Positions 35,105-42,869 of a stretch of DNA of 46,153 nucleotides are shown here, in pieces (the first letter of the stretch is position 1; each line of letters opens with the position of its first letter). The notes beneath the pieces are model-generated. The model was given only the letters and a program-made list of their open reading frames with translations, searched no databases and was not told the origin of the DNA. Location: contig QWOO01000060.1 of assembly GCA_003669615.1 (NCBI GenBank), positions 1 to 46,153 of the forward strand. Reading direction: 5' to 3'. The translations under genes and the position numbers were made by a program. Origin of the DNA: Planctomycetota bacterium (GTDB taxonomy: Bacteria > Planctomycetota > Planctomycetia > Planctomycetales > Planctomycetaceae).

Positions 35105-37492
35105 TTGAATTCTGGAACTGCCGAGTCTTCCCCTGCTATTTCCCAAATCGCGGCGGCCATCTTAGGGCGTCACGCGATGCCGGCGGCGGCTCTGATCCTG
35201 GCTGTCCTCGTCCTGCCAGCGCCGCTGACTGAAGGCGACGCGGGCGCTCGAATTGGCTTCCTGCTGTCGATTTCCGCCCTGCTGGAAATGACCCACGGGT
35301 TCCGTCGCGCAGAGTACAAAGATCAGAAGTCCGCCTGGATCAGCGGCGCAATCTCACTGGGCCTCGGCACTGTGCTGATGAACGCACCTCTGTTTGCAAC
35401 AGAAGCACTGCGCCTTTTTCTGGCTGGCTGGTTTGGTCTGGATGGACTCCGAAACCTGGTCGCTGCGGTTCGAGGCCATGATAAATACAGCTTTCGTTCG
35501 AGAGATCTTTTCTACGCCATCGTCAATATGTTGATCGCGTTCACGGTCCTTCGGGTGGATCCACAGTGGCTGATCTGGGCGATGGCATTGGCCGCTTCTT
35601 TTCGGATCCTCTGCACTGCTGCGACAATGGCTCAGTCCAGGCTGCTGACGGCGGAAATGTTGTCAGAGCCTGGCAGCCTGACCGATGGCCTGCCGGATGA
35701 TGCACGCGTCCAGCTGGCGGCCGACGAAATCGTCAAGCAGGAACTCGCTCGAGCCAGCGTCGATCGAAACTGGATCGGCAGTTTTTTGTTGACACTGCTG
35801 GCCATTCACGTCGGCCGCATGGGGTTTGACCGCACGTTTCTGGGCCTGATGTCGCCTGGCTTTGCCGTCATTGGCGATATGTTTGCAGGGCTTCTCCTTG
35901 CGTTTCTGATTGTCATTCCGGCGATCGTCGTTTCCAACCGACTCACTCGCCGATTGGAAGGCTTCGCGTGGGACTGGTGTCTGCAACACAGCTCTGGCAT
36001 TCTGCGCTGGCTAAAAACACCTCTTCAGTCTCTGCTGACCTTTCGCCTGCGTCAGGTCATTCGGCTGCGTCACGCGCGATGTTCTTACGTCACGGCTTTC
36101 AGTCGCGGTCTGCAGATCGGCCTGCCCCTGGCTGCCATCATCGCTGCGACAACTCCCATGTGGGGCATGAGCTGGTATTTTGATACAGAAAACTGGGCCG
36201 CCGGAATCTGGAATTCCTGGGCCGAGCATCGCACCGACACGTGGCGCGAAGCAATGGTGACCGCAGTGTCCAAAGAGCTGCCGCTGGACACTGCGGAGAC
36301 TGCTTTCTCTGTCTCGCCCGAGGGCGTGCAGTCGGATTCTGATTTTGCTTTTATCGTGATCGGAGATCCGGGCGAAGGTGATGCTTCACAGCTGAGTCTC
36401 AAAAGTCAGCTGCTGACAATTGCGGCTCGAGATGACGTGAAGTTTGTTGTGATCTCGTCAGACGTTGTCTATCCCACAGGTGCCATGAAGAATTATGAAG
36501 CCTGCTTCTGGCTGCCGTTCATGGGTGTGACCAAACCTGTGTATGCCATCCCCGGAAATCACGACTGGTATGATGCTCTGGAAGGCTTTGCTGCCACATT
36601 CTTCAAACCTGATGCGGCGCGCATTGCTATGCGGGCGCGAGTGGAAACAGATGCCAGAATCAGCAGCACAACCGAGTCCCATATTGAAGAGCTGATCGCC
36701 CGAGCGACTGATTTCCAGCGGCAATATCAGGTTCCTACGCAACTACAGCAGGCCCCCTACTTTCAACTGCAGACGGATGACTTCGCGTTGTTCGCCGTCG
36801 ACACCGGAGTCGCTAAGCAAATCGATCCTGTCCAGTACGAATGGCTCGAGGCAGGACTGACCGCCGCTCGTGGCAAGAATATCATGGTCGTTCTCGGACA
36901 TCCGTTCTTCGCCGGTGGAAATGATCTGACGGTCCAGGACGATCTTCTGGAAACTCCGACGGAATTTGCACAACTGCGTTCGTTACTTCGCAAACATAAC
37001 GTCTCCATCATCATGGCCGGAGATACGCATGACCTGGAATACTATCGCGAGGATTCCACGGATTCGCCTTCGGTACACCATTTCGTAAACGGCGGTGGCG
37101 GAGCGTATCTGAGCTTCGGCACATCGCTTGATTGGCCAAAGACACCCGTCACTTCCCACTGGTCCTTCTTTCCCAATCGCCAGCAAGTCGTGGAGAAGAT
37201 CGATGCCACAACGCCGATCTGGAAACGTCCGGCCTGGCTTTGGACGCGGTATCTTGGTGGCTGGCCGTTCTCGGCAGAGTTCCTGTCGGCCGCGTTTGAT
37301 TCCAACACAGCTCCGTTCTATCAGAGCTTTGTGGAGGTTCGTGTAGAGCCGTCAAAGAATCAAATTCGACTCATTCCCTACGGTGTCCACGGCCAGTTGC
37401 GTTATCGGGATCTGCAGCAGTCACCAGACGCCTCTATCGCGAACCCGGACGAATCAGTGGAATGGACAATTCCGATGCTGAAACAACCCTGA
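35105..37492 (+). CDS. HdeD-like membrane domain fused to metallophosphoesterase
   Basis: A 795-residue fusion. The N-terminal ~330 residues are membrane-spanning: a first block (about 25-190) resembles HdeD/DUF308 paired helices, and further helices lie at about 225-285 and 335-355. The C-terminal half is a calcineurin-like phosphoesterase with metal motifs GDPGEGD (about 420), SDVVYPTG (the usual Gly before Asp is Ser), GNHDWYD (about 485), GHPFF (about 598) and GDTHDLEYY (about 640). The metal ligands are therefore essentially intact. The TTG at 35105 is the first in-frame start; an ATG at 35177 just before the first helix is a strong alternative. The substrate is unknown. An extracytoplasmic or membrane-surface phosphatase is the simplest reading. 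Confidence 0.78.
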   Translation: MNSGTAESSPAISQIAAAILGRHAMPAAALILAVLVLPAPLTEGDAGARIGFLLSISALLEMTHGFRRAEYKDQKSAWISGAISLGLGTVLMNAPLFATEALRLFLAGWFGLDGLRNLVAAVRGHDKYSFRSRDLFYAIVNMLIAFTVLRVDPQWLIWAMALAASFRILCTAATMAQSRLLTAEMLSEPGSLTDGLPDDARVQLAADEIVKQELARASVDRNWIGSFLLTLLAIHVGRMGFDRTFLGLMSPGFAVIGDMFAGLLLAFLIVIPAIVVSNRLTRRLEGFAWDWCLQHSSGILRWLKTPLQSLLTFRLRQVIRLRHARCSYVTAFSRGLQIGLPLAAIIAATTPMWGMSWYFDTENWAAGIWNSWAEHRTDTWREAMVTAVSKELPLDTAETAFSVSPEGVQSDSDFAFIVIGDPGEGDASQLSLKSQLLTIAARDDVKFVVISSDVVYPTGAMKNYEACFWLPFMGVTKPVYAIPGNHDWYDALEGFAATFFKPDAARIAMRARVETDARISSTTESHIEELIARATDFQRQYQVPTQLQQAPYFQLQTDDFALFAVDTGVAKQIDPVQYEWLEAGLTAARGKNIMVVLGHPFFAGGNDLTVQDDLLETPTEFAQLRSLLRKHNVSIIMAGDTHDLEYYREDSTDSPSVHHFVNGGGGAYLSFGTSLDWPKTPVTSHWSFFPNRQQVVEKIDATTPIWKRPAWLWTRYLGGWPFSAEFLSAAFDSNTAPFYQSFVEVRVEPSKNQIRLIPYGVHGQLRYRDLQQSPDASIANPDESVEWTIPMLKQP

Positions 37493-37659
37493 TGTATCAA
37501 AAGTTTAAATTTTTCAGCTGCCCTGCCCTTCGTGCAGAATTCCTGATTCCACTGTTTCCGCAGCCTGCGCTCAGTTCTACAATCGACGTGCTCTGAGCGA
37601 TCTGGCGATGAGCGCAGTGTCTTCAATTCTTTCCTGTTCTGTTGCTCGCGGTTTCAATC

Positions 37660-38202
37660 ATGACCGTAGGATTTGTACGTCCGGATGTCACTGACATGGT
37701 TCTGCGCGTTTTCGAACGCTCAGTGCATCCGGAGCTCATTGAAACCCTCTGCGAAACCACAATTCCCGTTGGCCGCAATCAGGCCACACTGCGTATCAGT
37801 CGCTATGGGCACGCAATTGAATTTCGCACAAACGGAAGAATGGTCACAGAAATTGCCACCAGCAAATTTGCGCCGCTGCCAGTTCAGGGTCGCATGGTGG
37901 ATCGCCGTCTGATCGGCTATCGAACTCATATGTTCGACAGTCCCGGCCTTCGCTACCACTGCAGTTATCAGTTGGAATCGCTTCCGGCCGAAGTCTACTT
38001 GCAGGTTCATCGTGAGATGCAGCTGGACTCCCGCAAAGCCATCCTGAAAGCTTCGCTGCCAGGTTCCAGTCCCAGCAGTCCAGACTGCCTCAGCTACCTT
38101 ATGAGCGACCTGATCCCCGAAGGCCTCGTCGTCCACTCGTTCCACACCTACCCCGACAACGGCGCCGTGCTGAGAATTCAGACGCTGTTTGAAGTCCTGT
38201 AG
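37660..38202 (+). CDS. DUF2617-like protein of unknown function
   Basis: A 180-residue soluble protein. The start VRPDVTDMVLRVFERSVHPEL, the central RLIGYRTHMFDSPGLRYHCSYQLE and the C-terminal LVVHSFHTYPDNGAVLRIQTLFE agree with what is remembered of the DUF2617 family of planctomycetes and actinobacteria, but this was not checked. No catalytic motif or signal is visible. The ATG at 37660 was chosen over an in-frame TTG at 37642, which lacks a ribosome site. It lies 167 bp after the phosphoesterase gene and 142 bp before blaI, and is probably separate from both. Confidence 0.65.
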   Translation: MTVGFVRPDVTDMVLRVFERSVHPELIETLCETTIPVGRNQATLRISRYGHAIEFRTNGRMVTEIATSKFAPLPVQGRMVDRRLIGYRTHMFDSPGLRYHCSYQLESLPAEVYLQVHREMQLDSRKAILKASLPGSSPSSPDCLSYLMSDLIPEGLVVHSFHTYPDNGAVLRIQTLFEVL

Positions 38203-38280
38203 GTCGATTGGTCTTCCTCTGATTGACCTTCAGCGTCGAGTTGCCTTCGCCGCTGCGGCAAAATTATCGAGACTCGCCTA

Positions 38281-38310
38281 TTGACACCTACTGTTCTGGC
38301 AGTAGATACT
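38281..38310 (+). promoter_or_regulatory. Sigma-70-type promoter of blaI
   Basis: Consensus TTGACA (38281-38286) and GATACT (38305-38310) are separated by 18 bp, 35 bp before the GTG start of blaI. The spacer is filled by the first of two operator palindromes. This is the best promoter in the window. Confidence 0.75.
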
Positions 38311-38322
38311 GTGCTTGCAGTA
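38288..38322. promoter_or_regulatory. Two tandem BlaI-type operators
   Basis: Two palindromes share the form TACTG-N6-CAGTA: 38289-38304 (extended to CTACTG..CAGTAG, 38288-38305) and 38307-38322. Their centres are 18 bp apart. They cover the promoter spacer, the -10 and the expected transcription start, so a dimer on either would block RNA polymerase. BlaI/MecI repressors bind similar TACT..AGTA dyads, so autoregulation by the adjacent gene is likely. Confidence 0.75.
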
Positions 38323-38344
38323 CGTCTTGCACAGGAGGGTCATT

Positions 38345-38746
38345 GTGGCGAAGAAGAAGATCAAGTTCATCGAACCGGCGGAGTTCGAACTTCAGATACT
38401 GGGTGTTCTGTGGGAACACGGTCCAGCAACGGTTCGTCAGGTGCTGGAATGGCTCTCGGATGGCAAAGAGCGAGCCTACACGTCGGTGCTTTCTGTCATG
38501 CAGGTCATGCAGAAAAAGGAACTTCTGAGCGTCGCCGATGAACGTGACGGACTGGCTCATATTTTCAAGCCCATGGTCACTCGCGAACAGGTGGCCGTGC
38601 CGTTGCTGCAGGGGCTGGTCCGCAAGATTTTCGGCGGCAGCACGAAGACAGCGATGCAGCATCTGTTGAACTCCGACAAAGTCGACCGAAACGAAATCGA
38701 TGCGATGCGCAAGCTGCTGGATGATCTTGAAAGCCGCGTCAAATGA
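38345..38746 (+). CDS. BlaI/MecI/CopY-family repressor
   Basis: A 133-residue winged-helix repressor. The DNA-binding half (about 8-75) follows the family pattern: ELQILGVLWEHGPATVRQVLEWL, then YTSVLSVMQVMQKKELLSV and a wing. The C-terminal half (about 80-133) is the dimerisation helix region (LLQGLVRKIFGGS). The GTG at 38345 was chosen because AGGAGG lies 6 bp upstream; a TTG at 38315 would overlap the operator. In this family, cleavage by a partner M56 membrane peptidase relieves repression; the M56 gene follows 144 bp downstream, with a palindromic element between. Target genes beyond this pair are unknown. Confidence 0.93.
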   Translation: MAKKKIKFIEPAEFELQILGVLWEHGPATVRQVLEWLSDGKERAYTSVLSVMQVMQKKELLSVADERDGLAHIFKPMVTREQVAVPLLQGLVRKIFGGSTKTAMQHLLNSDKVDRNEIDAMRKLLDDLESRVK

Positions 38747-38757
38747 GCCGAACGAAC

Positions 38758-38825
38758 ATAGTCGCCTTTCGCTCCGCGAAAGTAGCGAACATACACGTTA
38801 CTTTCGCGGAGCGAAAGGCGACTAT
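38758..38825. repeat. GTCG-hairpin palindromic element, short copy 4 (68 bp)
   Basis: Perfect 27-bp inverted repeats (38758-38784 and 38799-38825) flank 14 bases. Each arm contains ATAGTCGCC and the hairpin CTTTCGC-TCC-GCGAAAG, the same design as copies 1-3 with a compensated stem. It starts 11 bp after the blaI stop and lies between blaI and the M56 gene, where its RNA fold could separate expression of the two. Confidence 0.85.
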
Positions 38826-38890
38826 CGAATGACGTTCCTTACCAGCCGCAAATGCATTTCGGTTGATTTCATTACCATCGGACCACAATC

Positions 38891-41800
38891 ATGCCAGACG
38901 CCATCACACTGCTCAGTGAAACGCTGATTCGAGCACTCGGTCACTCCCTGTGGCAAGCCGCGCTGATCAGCGCAGCAGTATGGTTCCTGCTGCGCACGCT
39001 GCCCGCGAAATATGCCGAGCGTCGTTACGCCATCGCGTTGGGCGGATTGGCAGGCATCGTCGCGGCCGCATTGGTCACGTGGTCCGTGTTGAGGCTGGAG
39101 CCGACAGAATCCAATAGCGATGGGATACAATACCGTCGCCCAGTGGAACAGACTGTTCGCATTTCCGACTCTCCTTCGGCATCGCGTCAATCCTCGCCGG
39201 CAGAGCCGCAGGCAGAAGTCGCGGAACTCGCCGAGCACACTGATCAGAACCCGACGTCGTTCGCTGCCGACGCAACATCATCGATCAACCCCAGCAGCCC
39301 GATCGTCGCTCGCTGGCTGGCCGTGATCTGGCTATGCGGCGCCGTTGTGATGTTGTTGCGAGGTCTCACCGGATTCGTGATCGCTCGCCGCTGGCTGGTC
39401 GAATCTGCTGCGGTGGCTGAATCCGGTCTGCAGGAACTCACTGAGATCGTGAAAGAACTCAGCGGCCGACTCAAGCTGCGACTAATTGTCCGAATCGTGC
39501 TCAGCGACCGCATCGACACGCCGGCCGTAGTTGGCGTTCTTTGGCCGGTGATCATGGTGCCCGTATCGATGCTCACCGGAGTTCCAGCCGACCAATGGAG
39601 GATTATGATCGCTCACGAGCTGGCTCATATTCGTCGCTGGGATCCGCTTGTCAGTCTGATTCAGATGGTGGTCGAATCGCTGCTGTTCTTCAATCCGTTC
39701 GTCTGGTGGCTGAATCGAATCATTCGAGCCGAACGCGAAGCCTGCTGCGATGCCGTGGCCGCTCGCATCTGTGGGCAGCCGATGTCCGTCGCGAAGACTC
39801 TGATTGACGTTGCAGCGTCCATCCATCGGCCTGTGATCTCTTCGGCGCTGGCCTTTGCTGAACCGTCCAGTGAAGGCGAATTATCCGATCGAGTCCTCCG
39901 TCTCGTTCAGCCCGACCGCGCGCCGCGTTTGAGGATCTCATGGCTCAGTGTCACGGTGGTCATGGTGGCCCTTGCCGCCACGTTCATTCTGCTTCAACGC
40001 GGAACCGACATCGCCGTGCAGACGGCCGCCAACTGGATGTCGCCAAAGGAACGAGTCGAAAAACTCGTGCAGCTTGAAGCTGAGCAAAACGGAAACTTCG
40101 TTCCGGCAAGGGCAGCCTCAGCGGATGGTTCACGTACATCCGATGACCCCAACGCCGGCAAGATCGCCGTGCATGTGATCGTTAAGACGGACGATGGCAG
40201 CAAGATCACGCCAAAGCTGACGCTGCACTATCAATCGCGTGCAGGCAACAATGGTGTTTCCGGGGCTCTTGACGGTCTCGATGCGGAAACTGTCGAATAC
40301 AAAAAAACTCACTACTTTCGTCCATGCCGACTACTTATCGGAGCTTCGCATCCAGACTTTGCCGCCGTCAGTTCCCCGGTCGTTACGCTAATGCCGGAAG
40401 CTAAGGAAAAAACGATCGAGCTGATCCTGACCAGAGGTTCGAATGTCGACGCCGTGGTTACAAACGAACATGGACAGCCCATTGCTCTGGCCGAAATAAT
40501 GTGCGCTGCTGTGTTCGGATTTGGCGGCAGTTGGTCAGGAGGAGGTCCGCAGAGAATCCAAACGGACGAAGGTGGCCGACTTAAGCTTTCACGCATTGCT
40601 AATGCAACGTATTCCATCGAAGTCATGGCGAACGGGTATCAGCGGCTGAGGCTTACCCAATCGCTGGAACAAGCCGTATCGACGAATTCCAATGAGCCAT
40701 TCAAGTTGGTGCTCAAGCCTGCACGACCGGTGTCTGTTCTGATCCTCGATAAGGAAAGCAGTCAGCCGATTGGCAATGCCAGGCTGCGGATCACCTATCG
40801 CAAGTCGGCGAAAGAAGGAATAGATTTTGGATTTAGTCGTCGCTGGGCAACGCCTGACCCCTGGCTGGACTATGCGATCTCTAACAGTGATGGAGTCGCG
40901 GTGCTTGACCAACTCGAAGACGACACTGTCTACACCTTTGCGGTTGTTACCGAGAGTTATGGTGTTGGAGTTTTCGAAACAAAAGCTGGCGATGAGGAAC
41001 GCGCGATTTCCCTGAGCCCGGAAACGAAGATTTCGGGACGTCTCACGGGCGATTTGCAGCAACTTCAAAAGTCGACGGATGTTGCAAAACCCGGTTTTCA
41101 GGTTTCGGTCCGGTCCCGCATCGGATCGGTGTCGCAGGATCTCTCGGGCCTTTATTGGGTGTCGGTTGATCCCTCGGGCTACTTCGAAATTGATCGTCTG
41201 GCACAGGGTGAACGATTGACGCTGGAACTCCCGAATGAAAAGAAGGAACTGCAGATCACGGAATCGATGACGGAGCTGGAAATTCCTCTTCAGCCAGTCG
41301 AGTCCGAATCCAGCACGCCAGTTCGCGACGTCGTCATTCGCCTGACCGGAACAGATCCTGAGGCTCCGGCTCAGGGCACGCTGTTCGTTAACTGGAGCCA
41401 TCCCACCGCTCGCATGGATGCCCAAGTCAACAACAACATGCCGGTCACCTCCAATGAAGTCCGATTGAAGGTTCCCGTGGGGGCTTTCCTCAATTTCCGG
41501 CAGGAGAGCCTCGCCGGATACCACATTGACGATCAAAGCCAGATCGCGATTCTACCAAGTTCAACCCCGCAGGTGATCGAAGCTTCCGTAACGGCTGTCG
41601 GTGGAGTCTACGGATCGATCAAGCGAGCTGACGGAAGTCCGGCCGACCGCGGGTTCGCGACTGTTCTGGCGATGGAGTTACCGCCGAGTGAAAAGGATTC
41701 GAGCCGCGTGAACTCGCCCTATTCGCAGGCCGGTTTCCAGTTCATGAAGTCCGTGCCGTTTGGCGGTCGCTACCGTCTTCTGGTTCATGAGGACACCGAC

Positions 41801-42628
41801 GACGCTCACGTATGGACGGTCAGCGAGGAGTTTACGATCGATGAAAGCAACCCGATCGTGAAGATGGATGTTGTCCTGCCAACAGGTCGTGATCTCAAGC
41901 TCCATGTTGTCGATAAAGACGGAAAGCCGGTGGCTGCTCAGGCGGTGAAATTGTCGTTCAGCTTTACCCAGAAGCCCGGCGGTCTGCTCAGTCGCAAATC
42001 CGTGCAAGTTTTTAGTAGTAGTTCGTTTGAAGCGACGAGCGTCACAGACTCCAATGGCATCTGTACTTTTCGAGGACTCTCAATCGATCATCCGCTGGAA
42101 GGCATTGAGCTAAAACTCACGGCGACGACTGAGCCTGGACCCTACCGGGGCAAGTCGCAGACAATTTCGCTCGCGGAAACCAAACAGCCGGTCAAGATCG
42201 TACTGTCGCGTGGACTCACCGCCAGCGGATATCTCATCGACACCGCGACCAACAAGCCGGTGCCCAATGCCGAGATTCGCCTGATGCCTCAGCAGTACTC
42301 TGCTGAGAGAGAGTATCAGGGATGGGCGAACGCCAAAACAGATGCCACGGGCCGCTTCGAATTCTCCGGTCTCGAACCCATCGAATACAGAGGCTCAATT
42401 AATGACGCCTATCCCAAAGGCGCGGTGCTACAGCCACAAAGCGATGGCGGACTCAGCATTTCCTATCCCGCGAACGTCCAACAACTCAACCTGACCCCAA
42501 CAGATCCACCCAGCGAACCCGTCCGCTGGGAAGTGATTCTGGATCCTCGAAGCCGCTGGATTAACGTAGGTCGATCTGTCCTCAGATCGACACGTGTGCA
42601 ACCTGATCCGCCAAAGCCGCCACGTTGA
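38891..42628 (+). CDS. BlaR1/MecR1-like M56 membrane peptidase with large sensor
   Basis: A 1245-residue membrane zinc peptidase, probably cleaving the BlaI-type repressor. The N-terminal ~375 residues hold membrane helices (about 15-35, 45-60, 138-160 and 350-372) around the metallopeptidase core: HELAH zinc motif (242-246) and the distal Glu in EREACCDAVAA (about 280-290). The remaining ~870 residues lie beyond the last helix and are not a penicillin-binding domain. They contain CarboxypepD_reg/beta-sandwich-like repeats, for example DAVVTNEHGQPIALAEIMC and GYLIDTATNKPVPNAEIRL. The last ~20 residues are encoded by a hairpin repeat (42566-42591). The signal is therefore probably not a beta-lactam bound covalently. 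Cotranscription with blaI is likely. Confidence 0.88.
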   Translation: MPDAITLLSETLIRALGHSLWQAALISAAVWFLLRTLPAKYAERRYAIALGGLAGIVAAALVTWSVLRLEPTESNSDGIQYRRPVEQTVRISDSPSASRQSSPAEPQAEVAELAEHTDQNPTSFAADATSSINPSSPIVARWLAVIWLCGAVVMLLRGLTGFVIARRWLVESAAVAESGLQELTEIVKELSGRLKLRLIVRIVLSDRIDTPAVVGVLWPVIMVPVSMLTGVPADQWRIMIAHELAHIRRWDPLVSLIQMVVESLLFFNPFVWWLNRIIRAEREACCDAVAARICGQPMSVAKTLIDVAASIHRPVISSALAFAEPSSEGELSDRVLRLVQPDRAPRLRISWLSVTVVMVALAATFILLQRGTDIAVQTAANWMSPKERVEKLVQLEAEQNGNFVPARAASADGSRTSDDPNAGKIAVHVIVKTDDGSKITPKLTLHYQSRAGNNGVSGALDGLDAETVEYKKTHYFRPCRLLIGASHPDFAAVSSPVVTLMPEAKEKTIELILTRGSNVDAVVTNEHGQPIALAEIMCAAVFGFGGSWSGGGPQRIQTDEGGRLKLSRIANATYSIEVMANGYQRLRLTQSLEQAVSTNSNEPFKLVLKPARPVSVLILDKESSQPIGNARLRITYRKSAKEGIDFGFSRRWATPDPWLDYAISNSDGVAVLDQLEDDTVYTFAVVTESYGVGVFETKAGDEERAISLSPETKISGRLTGDLQQLQKSTDVAKPGFQVSVRSRIGSVSQDLSGLYWVSVDPSGYFEIDRLAQGERLTLELPNEKKELQITESMTELEIPLQPVESESSTPVRDVVIRLTGTDPEAPAQGTLFVNWSHPTARMDAQVNNNMPVTSNEVRLKVPVGAFLNFRQESLAGYHIDDQSQIAILPSSTPQVIEASVTAVGGVYGSIKRADGSPADRGFATVLAMELPPSEKDSSRVNSPYSQAGFQFMKSVPFGGRYRLLVHEDTDDAHVWTVSEEFTIDESNPIVKMDVVLPTGRDLKLHVVDKDGKPVAAQAVKLSFSFTQKPGGLLSRKSVQVFSSSSFEATSVTDSNGICTFRGLSIDHPLEGIELKLTATTEPGPYRGKSQTISLAETKQPVKIVLSRGLTASGYLIDTATNKPVPNAEIRLMPQQYSAEREYQGWANAKTDATGRFEFSGLEPIEYRGSINDAYPKGAVLQPQSDGGLSISYPANVQQLNLTPTDPPSEPVRWEVILDPRSRWINVGRSVLRSTRVQPDPPKPPR
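42566..42591 (+). repeat. GTAG-hairpin repeat inside the M56 gene 3' end
   Basis: GTAG (42566-42569) precedes a perfect 9-bp stem, GTCGATCTG (42570-42578) with CAGATCGAC (42583-42591), around TCCT. A related hairpin in the opposite orientation is at 42843-42867. This copy is read in frame as the end of the M56 protein. Confidence 0.75.
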
Positions 42629-42654
42629 CGTCTTATTTCAAAAAGTGACAGGAC

Positions 42655-42742
42655 GTAGGGTGTGACAAGTTCGCCCTGGCGAACGCAGGCACACCATTTC
42701 GCCGCCATGTGGTGTGCCTACGCTCCGCTGGTCACACCCTAC
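42655..42742. repeat. 88-bp nested inverted-repeat element
   Basis: Outer arms GTAGGGTGTGAC (42655-42666) and its complement (42731-42742) enclose an inner pair AGGCACACCA (42687-42696) / TGGTGTGCCT (42710-42719) and a compact hairpin GTTCGCC-CT-GGCGAAC (42669-42684). It lies between the convergent M56 and bioB genes, 26 bp past the M56 stop. Confidence 0.75.
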
Positions 42743-42842
42743 AAAACACACGGCCAATGCCGCTCTTCTTGCGAGGCAGGCATTCGCATAGCCGCGCTCA
42801 GCGCTGATCGCACTCTGCATCCATCACGCACCGCGAACGAAT

Positions 42843-42867
42843 GCCGATCTGGGGACAGATCGGCGTA
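42843..42867 (-). repeat. Hairpin repeat downstream of bioB, possible terminator
   Basis: A perfect 9-bp stem, GCCGATCTG (42843-42851) with CAGATCGGC (42856-42864), starts 5 bp after the bioB stop on the minus strand and is related to the hairpin at 42566-42591. The following minus-strand sequence is not T-rich, so it may stabilise the 3' end rather than terminate. Confidence 0.6.
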
Positions 42868-42869
42868 CA

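Noticed and set aside
40589-41536. 315-codon minus-strand frame inside the M56 gene
   Set aside because: Overlaps the repetitive beta-sandwich region in antisense; no start context or homology pattern.
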